This document shows, piece by piece, positions 59,990 through 64,000 of a stretch of DNA of 64,000 nucleotides. Made by a program: the position numbers and the translations under genes. Under the pieces are notes generated by a model. That model saw only the letters and a program-made list of their open reading frames with translations. It was not told the DNA's origin and searched no databases. The stretch is taken from the NCBI GenBank assembly GCA_000719105.1, contig JODX01000007.1:62001-126000 (forward strand). Direction: 5' to 3'. Position 1 is the stretch's first letter. The number at the start of each line of letters is the position of its first letter. This stretch comes from Streptomyces sclerotialus. GTDB lineage: Bacteria > Actinomycetota > Actinomycetes > Streptomycetales > Streptomycetaceae.

Positions 59990-60742
59990 TCAGGGACAGC
60001 GGGCGGCGACGGCGTCGGCCGCCCGGCGTACTTCGCCGATGAGGCGGGGATGGTCGGACTCGGTGACCTCGCCGCTCGCACCCGTGACACCGAGGGCGCC
60101 GAGGAGGTGCTCGGCGCGGTGCACGGGCGCGCTGACGGCGGTGACGTCGAGCACCCGCTCGCTCAGGGAGAGGGCGTACCCGTCCTCCTTGATCCGCCGC
60201 AGGTCCGTCACGAGGTCCTCGGCGGTGACCTGCTCACCGGAGATCCGGGTGAAGGGCGTGCTCCGCTCGACCAGCGTGGTCAGCTCGGCCTCGGGCAGCC
60301 AGGCGGCCAGGGCCTTGCCGGCCCCGAGGTGCAGGGGGAGTTTCTCGCCGATCGGGAGCTGGTAGCGCAGCGGGTTGCGGCCCTGGACGCGGGCGGTCAG
60401 GACGCGGGCGAGGCCCACCCGGACGTAGAGGCTCGCGGTCAGGCCGGTGGTGGCGGCCAGTTCCTGGAGCACGGGCAGCGCGACCTGGCTGAGGCGGTTG
60501 TTGACGAGGAAGGCGTGCGCCGTGGCCAGGGCGGCGGGGCCGGCGACGTAGCCGATGTCCTCCTTCGCCGCCCAGCCGCGCTCCAGGAGGACGTTGAGGA
60601 TGCGCTGGGTCGTGGCCACGTGGAGGTCGGCGCGGCGCGCGACCTCGCTCAGGCGCAGCGGCTGACGGCTCTCCTCCAGCACACCGAGCACGTCGAAGGC
60701 CCGGTCGAGGGAACGCATGGCGGAGGCGGGCGCACTGGTCAT
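59990..60742 (-). CDS. IclR family transcriptional regulator
   Basis: 250-residue IclR regulator: N-terminal winged helix (SLDRAFDVLGVLEE, LRLSEVARRADLHVATTQRI) and a C-terminal ligand-binding domain (LPLHLGAGKALAAWL, SLSERVLDVTAVSAPV). IclR proteins control catabolic operons in response to small acids. Start ATG 60742, 7 nt after AGGAG; an in-frame start at 60772 is possible. A 13-bp palindrome at 60783 lies in its promoter region. Likely controls the surrounding uptake and degradation genes. Confidence 0.9.
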   Translation of the reverse strand: MTSAPASAMRSLDRAFDVLGVLEESRQPLRLSEVARRADLHVATTQRILNVLLERGWAAKEDIGYVAGPAALATAHAFLVNNRLSQVALPVLQELAATTGLTASLYVRVGLARVLTARVQGRNPLRYQLPIGEKLPLHLGAGKALAAWLPEAELTTLVERSTPFTRISGEQVTAEDLVTDLRRIKEDGYALSLSERVLDVTAVSAPVHRAEHLLGALGVTGASGEVTESDHPRLIGEVRRAADAVAARCP

Positions 60743-60782
60743 GGACGGGCTCCTGAAGGGGCTGCTCGGCACACGGGGTCGC

Positions 60783-60829
60783 GATAAGACTTATCAGCAT
60801 GCGAGCGGGATGTGGATCACACAAGATCC
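60783..60829. promoter_or_regulatory. Probable IclR operator region
   Basis: GATAAG-A-CTTATC palindrome (60783-60795) and a second, weaker repeat GGATC...GATCC (60814-60829), 41 bp upstream of the IclR start. Position and symmetry fit auto-regulation. Confidence 0.5.
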
Positions 60830-60846
60830 GTCCAGGAGCCCCGGGC

Positions 60847-61134
60847 TCATTTCGCGGCGGTGGCCGCGGCGGCCCGGTCGTCGGTCCGGTCGTCGCTCCG
60901 GTCGTCCGGTGTCTCCTTCGCCCCCTTCGACCGGTAGGACAGCACGAAGGAGAGGATGCCGCAGACGCTCGCGGCGATGCAGGTGGGCGGCTGGGCGGTG
61001 CTCGCCACCCGCTCCAGCCAGGTCGCGCTGCCGGCGGCGACGGCGACAGCCTGGCCGGCGACGATGACGACGCCCCCGGCGAGGAAGACCACGACGCTGA
61101 GGCGGAACAGGGGTTCCAGCAGACGGTGAACCAT
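60847..61134 (-). CDS. Small TRAP-transporter-associated membrane protein
   Basis: 95-residue protein with two membrane helices (LSVVVFLAGGVVIVAGQAVA and IAASVCGILSFVLSY) and a highly charged, Asp/Arg-rich cytoplasmic tail. It lies 17 bp after the TRAP-type permease on the same strand, where DctQ-like small subunits are found, but it is only two-helical, shorter than the usual four-helix DctQ. Start ATG 61134. Probably the small partner of the permease, inferred from position. Confidence 0.6.
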   Translation of the reverse strand: MVHRLLEPLFRLSVVVFLAGGVVIVAGQAVAVAAGSATWLERVASTAQPPTCIAASVCGILSFVLSYRSKGAKETPDDRSDDRTDDRAAAATAAK

Positions 61135-61151
61135 GGTGCGGCCCTTTCGGT

Positions 61152-62489
61152 TCAGACGGGCAGGACGCCGGTGGCCACCGCGGCGCCGATCAGCAGGATG
61201 GGGACGCAGTAGTAGGTGACCAGCGGGATGAAGGTGCGGGCCGGGTCGATGCCGGCGATGCCGCTGGCGACGTAGATGGGCGCGCCGGACGGCGGTGAGG
61301 CACCCTCGGTCGAGGCGAAGATGAGCACCGCGACACAGGCGGTGGCCGGCGGCACACCGGCGCCGACCAGCGAGGACACCGCGACCGGACCGATGGCGGC
61401 CATGGTCGCGCTGGCGGTGAGCGGGATGGCCACGCCGACCACCAGCACGCCGACGATCAGCGCCATGACCCACAGCGGTGCGTCCACCCCGGCCAGCAGC
61501 TCGGTGAGCTGCTCGGGGAGTCCCAGTTCCCCGAGGACGTTGGAGGCGGAGAAGGCGGCCACGATCGTCACCCCGATGACACCGAACTGCGGGGCGGCGC
61601 CGCCGAGGACGTCCCACCACTCGCGGCCCGAGCGGGGCAGGTGGCGGTGGCCGAGGATCAGCACCGTGGCGATCAGCAGGACGGGTATCCAGGTGATCAG
61701 GCTGATGGCGTCCGACATGGTGACGCCGACCCAGTCGTCCAGCGCGCCGCCCGAGGGGCCCCGGGTCAGCAGCAGCGGCACGATGATCGCGGCGAACAGG
61801 AACAGGCTCGTCCAGCCGACGCCCAGGCTGGTGCGCAGGGGCAGCAGGTCGGCCCGGTCCATCGGCTCGATCCCGTACCGGCGGACCATGACGAAGGCGG
61901 CCACCAGCCGGTACCCCAGGCACCACAGCCCGCCGAGGAACAGCGGCAGCACGATGTCGTCGGTGGTGGCCAGGGAGGCCACCCCGGCGCTGCCCATCAG
62001 GATGAACATGGTGGAACTGAAGGGAAAGGTCACGCCCATGCCGGCGCCGCCCGCGGCGACGGTGGCCGCCAGTTCGCCGCTCACCCTGGACCGCTTCATC
62101 CAGGGGATCGTCACCGACCCGACCGCCGCGGTCACCGCCGCTCCGACGTGCGCGATGGCACCGAAGACACCGGCGGCGACGGTGGAGGTGTACACCGGTC
62201 CGCCGCGCAGCCGGCCCAGCAGGGAGTTGAGGATGCCCAGCAGGTGGTCAAGGACCGGGGTGCGGGCGAGCAGGTAGCTCATGAAGACGAAGGCCAGCGC
62301 GGCGAAGGTGACCTCCTCCTGCATGGCCTCGGCGAAGCCGTCCCACATGACGTGCGCGATGTCACCGCCGGCGAACAGGCCGGTGACGACGAAACCGACG
62401 ATCAGCGCCTCGCCGATGTTCCGTTTGAGGACGGCGTTCCACACGATGATGGCCGCGATGTAGCAGCCCAGCGCCCATACGGCGATCAC
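61152..62489 (-). CDS. TRAP-type transporter large permease (DctM-like)
   Basis: 445-residue integral membrane protein with about twelve helices, built like TRAP large permeases and related secondary transporters for carboxylates. Characteristic segments: AGGAGMGVTFPFSSTMFIL, LTASATMAAIGPVAVSS and ASTEGASPPSGAPIYVASG. No periplasmic binding protein gene of TRAP type is nearby, which is unusual for a TRAP system. Start GTG 62489 overlaps the stop of the fusion enzyme (GTGA), so enzyme and transporter are co-translated. Probably a second uptake or export route for the pathway's acids. Confidence 0.78.
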   Translation of the reverse strand: MIAVWALGCYIAAIIVWNAVLKRNIGEALIVGFVVTGLFAGGDIAHVMWDGFAEAMQEEVTFAALAFVFMSYLLARTPVLDHLLGILNSLLGRLRGGPVYTSTVAAGVFGAIAHVGAAVTAAVGSVTIPWMKRSRVSGELAATVAAGGAGMGVTFPFSSTMFILMGSAGVASLATTDDIVLPLFLGGLWCLGYRLVAAFVMVRRYGIEPMDRADLLPLRTSLGVGWTSLFLFAAIIVPLLLTRGPSGGALDDWVGVTMSDAISLITWIPVLLIATVLILGHRHLPRSGREWWDVLGGAAPQFGVIGVTIVAAFSASNVLGELGLPEQLTELLAGVDAPLWVMALIVGVLVVGVAIPLTASATMAAIGPVAVSSLVGAGVPPATACVAVLIFASTEGASPPSGAPIYVASGIAGIDPARTFIPLVTYYCVPILLIGAAVATGVLPV

Positions 62490-63877
62490 GATGTTCCTCC
62501 TGGCGTGGCGGCGGCCGCGGCGCGGATGCTCGCACGTCGGCGCGCTTCCTCGGCCTCGACCTCGCGGGCGGCGGCCAGGACGGCGGACGCGTCCTCGGCG
62601 GGGACGACCGTGACGCCGTCGCCGTCACCGACGACGAGGTCACCGGGACGGCACACCACGCCGCCCACGGCGATCGGCACCCCGATCCGTCCCGGTCCGA
62701 ACTTGTACGGACCCGCGGGGGTGACCGCGCGCGCCCACACCGGGAAGCCCATCTCCGCGAGCACCTCGACGTCACGGGCGGCACCGTCCAGCACGATACC
62801 CACCACGCCCCGCGCCCTCGCCCGCTCGGCGATCAGCTCCCCGACCAGCGCACGAGAGGTGTCTCCCTCACCGTTGACCACCATGATGTCACCCGGCTCG
62901 GCCACCCTGACGGCCTCCTGCAACGCCTTGTTGTCGCCCGCGCGGGTCCACACGGTCAGCGCCCGGCCCACGGCCCGCGCGCCGGGCCACAGGGCGTTGA
63001 TGCCCGAGTCCAGCAGCCCGAGCCGCTCGGTGGCGTCGCCGATGTTCGCCGTCGGCAGCCCCTCGTACGCCGCGATCAGCTCGGGTGTCACCCGCGTGGT
63101 GTCCTTCAGGCCCTCGGGGCGCGCCGCCAGGGCGTGCAGGTCACCGACGGCTCGCGCCAGTGCCGTGTCGAGGCCCAGGTCACGGACGAGTTCCGCGGCG
63201 GCCGACATCTCCCGCGCGCGCCGCTCGCCGTGCTTGTGCGTGCCTGAGTAGAGCCGGTCCAGCGTCTGCTCACCGTCGGCGAGTTCCCCGGCGATCTGCT
63301 CGCGCACCCACTGCTCGTCACCGGCGGCGCGGCCCGCGTCCACCGCCTCCACGATGACGGCGCCGAGGCCCTTCATGAACAGGCTGCGCAGCAGCTTGCG
63401 CGAGGACGCCGCCCCCGGCTCGCCGCCGAGGTCCTCGACCGGGGCGCCGAGCGCGCCGAAGTAGCCGGCGACGACCGGGGCGCCCGGGCCGCTGGTCACC
63501 AGCGCGGTGCGGTGCCGGTACTTCGGCACCGACCCGATGACCGAGACGTCGGCGAACGCGGCCGTCGAGGCGGCGCCCACGGCCTCGGCGATCTGCTGCT
63601 TCAGCCGGGGAGCGCCGGCGTTCATGTCGGCGTACACCGTGCTCGGGCCGAGGTGCTCCGCCGCCTCCCGGGCGACGGGCAGGGCCGCCTTGGCTCCGGT
63701 CAGACCGAGCACCAGGTCGCAACCGCGCACGGCCTCGGCGACGGTGGCGGCCCGCTCGATCCGCGGCGGGGTGGGGACGTCCGCCGGATCGAAGCCGCTC
63801 ACCTGCCAGCCGTGCTCGGCGAACCCTGCCGCATACAGGGTGCCGGCCTCGCCGAGTCCCAAGATTCCGACCCTCAT
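62486..63877 (-). CDS. Fusion of an NAD(P)-dependent dehydrogenase and an RraA-family aldolase
   Basis: 463-residue two-domain enzyme. Residues 1-265 are a beta-hydroxyacid dehydrogenase/DUF1932-type domain with the dinucleotide motif GILGLGEAG (about 5-13) and a helical tail (SSRKLLRSLFMKGLGAVIVE, with the catalytic lysine). Residues about 275-450 are an RraA-like domain, the family of 4-hydroxy-4-methyl-2-oxoglutarate aldolases: NIGDATERLG, GRALTVWTRAGDN, EPGDIMVVNGEGDTSRALVG and GIVLDGAARDVEVL with the metal-binding Asp. Start ATG 63877 after AAAGG at 7 nt; GTG 63883 is also in frame. First gene of the operon. Likely reduces or oxidises a hydroxy acid and then splits it. Confidence 0.85.
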   Translation of the reverse strand: MRVGILGLGEAGTLYAAGFAEHGWQVSGFDPADVPTPPRIERAATVAEAVRGCDLVLGLTGAKAALPVAREAAEHLGPSTVYADMNAGAPRLKQQIAEAVGAASTAAFADVSVIGSVPKYRHRTALVTSGPGAPVVAGYFGALGAPVEDLGGEPGAASSRKLLRSLFMKGLGAVIVEAVDAGRAAGDEQWVREQIAGELADGEQTLDRLYSGTHKHGERRAREMSAAAELVRDLGLDTALARAVGDLHALAARPEGLKDTTRVTPELIAAYEGLPTANIGDATERLGLLDSGINALWPGARAVGRALTVWTRAGDNKALQEAVRVAEPGDIMVVNGEGDTSRALVGELIAERARARGVVGIVLDGAARDVEVLAEMGFPVWARAVTPAGPYKFGPGRIGVPIAVGGVVCRPGDLVVGDGDGVTVVPAEDASAVLAAAREVEAEEARRRASIRAAAAATPGGTS

Positions 63878-63897
63878 ACCCACGCCTTTCTCATACA

Positions 63898-63914
63898 GTG
63901 AGAACTATTCTCAC
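63898..63914. promoter_or_regulatory. 17-bp perfect palindrome upstream of the fusion gene
   Basis: GTGAGAACTATTCTCAC (7-bp arms, 3-bp spacer) 20 bp before ATG 63877. Good candidate repressor site for the dehydrogenase/TRAP operon. The remaining 63915-64000 shows nothing I recognise. Confidence 0.55.
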
Positions 63915-64000
63915 GGGGTGCGTGAGGATGTTGCTTGTGCGTTAAGCGGGAGTCAAGGGTCTGTTGAATGATCGATCAAACTGGGTGCACCGGAACCCCC

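Overview
High-GC DNA with Streptomyces-type codon use, many GTG starts, lipoproteins and 4-nt ATGA/GTGA gene overlaps: this is almost certainly a Streptomyces (or close relative) chromosome. Only raw sequence was read; family names come from motif recognition, not database searches.

1-15.95 kb looks like ordinary chromosome: a DUF3516-type helicase (cut by the window edge), a DUF457 membrane hydrolase, zinc-free ribosomal protein L31, a DUF5709 protein, a heterodimeric ABC exporter with one degenerate and one canonical ATP site, a YkuD-fold lipoprotein, a secreted PNGase A-like amidase, a MarR regulator divergent from a second ABC exporter with a palindromic operator between them, an MltG-like transglycosylase, a flavin monooxygenase and YjbQ.

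15.9-45.7 kb is an accessory region whose organisation is the main discovery. The last 55-57 bp of yjbQ, including its stop codon, recur almost perfectly at 39800 and 45645, and a fourth, codon-diverged copy lies at 39133. These direct repeats look like attachment sites of elements stacked at the 3' end of yjbQ. Island I (15.95-39.1 kb) carries a QatB-like/QatC-like pair, a complete type III Wadjet operon (jetABCD) and, divergently, a six-gene plus-strand run: unknown protein, PLD-family nuclease, zinc/TPR protein, J-like protein without HPD, GrpE-like protein and an Hsp70 with four zinc ribbons. That run is my best candidate for an undescribed defence system. A 0.6-kb segment then holds the 3' end of a group II intron and a dead IS3 transposase. 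Island II (39.86-45.64 kb) carries a caspase-TPR protein, a divergent protein kinase, a vWA protein, an EACC1-like protein and a small coupled ORF: a second conflict-type system. No integrase is visible in either island.

45.0-54.2 kb is a patchwork. A block of putative metal/copper-stress genes (DUF305 lipoprotein, two DUF6153-like proteins, a His-tailed membrane protein, a decayed beta-propeller gene, an ABC exporter and an ICMT-like methyltransferase) is bracketed by short repeats resembling tRNA 3' ends. Scrambled, decayed copies of pieces of the same block lie just left of the third attachment-like repeat.

54.4-63.9 kb is a catabolic gene cluster: an SsuABC/NMT1-type ABC importer with a cyclic-amide hydrolase (plus strand), then a cyclase-family hydrolase, an IclR regulator, a two-component TRAP-type transporter and an unusual dehydrogenase-RraA fusion (minus strand). 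It probably takes up and degrades a cyclic amide or carboxylic compound; the substrate cannot be read from the sequence.
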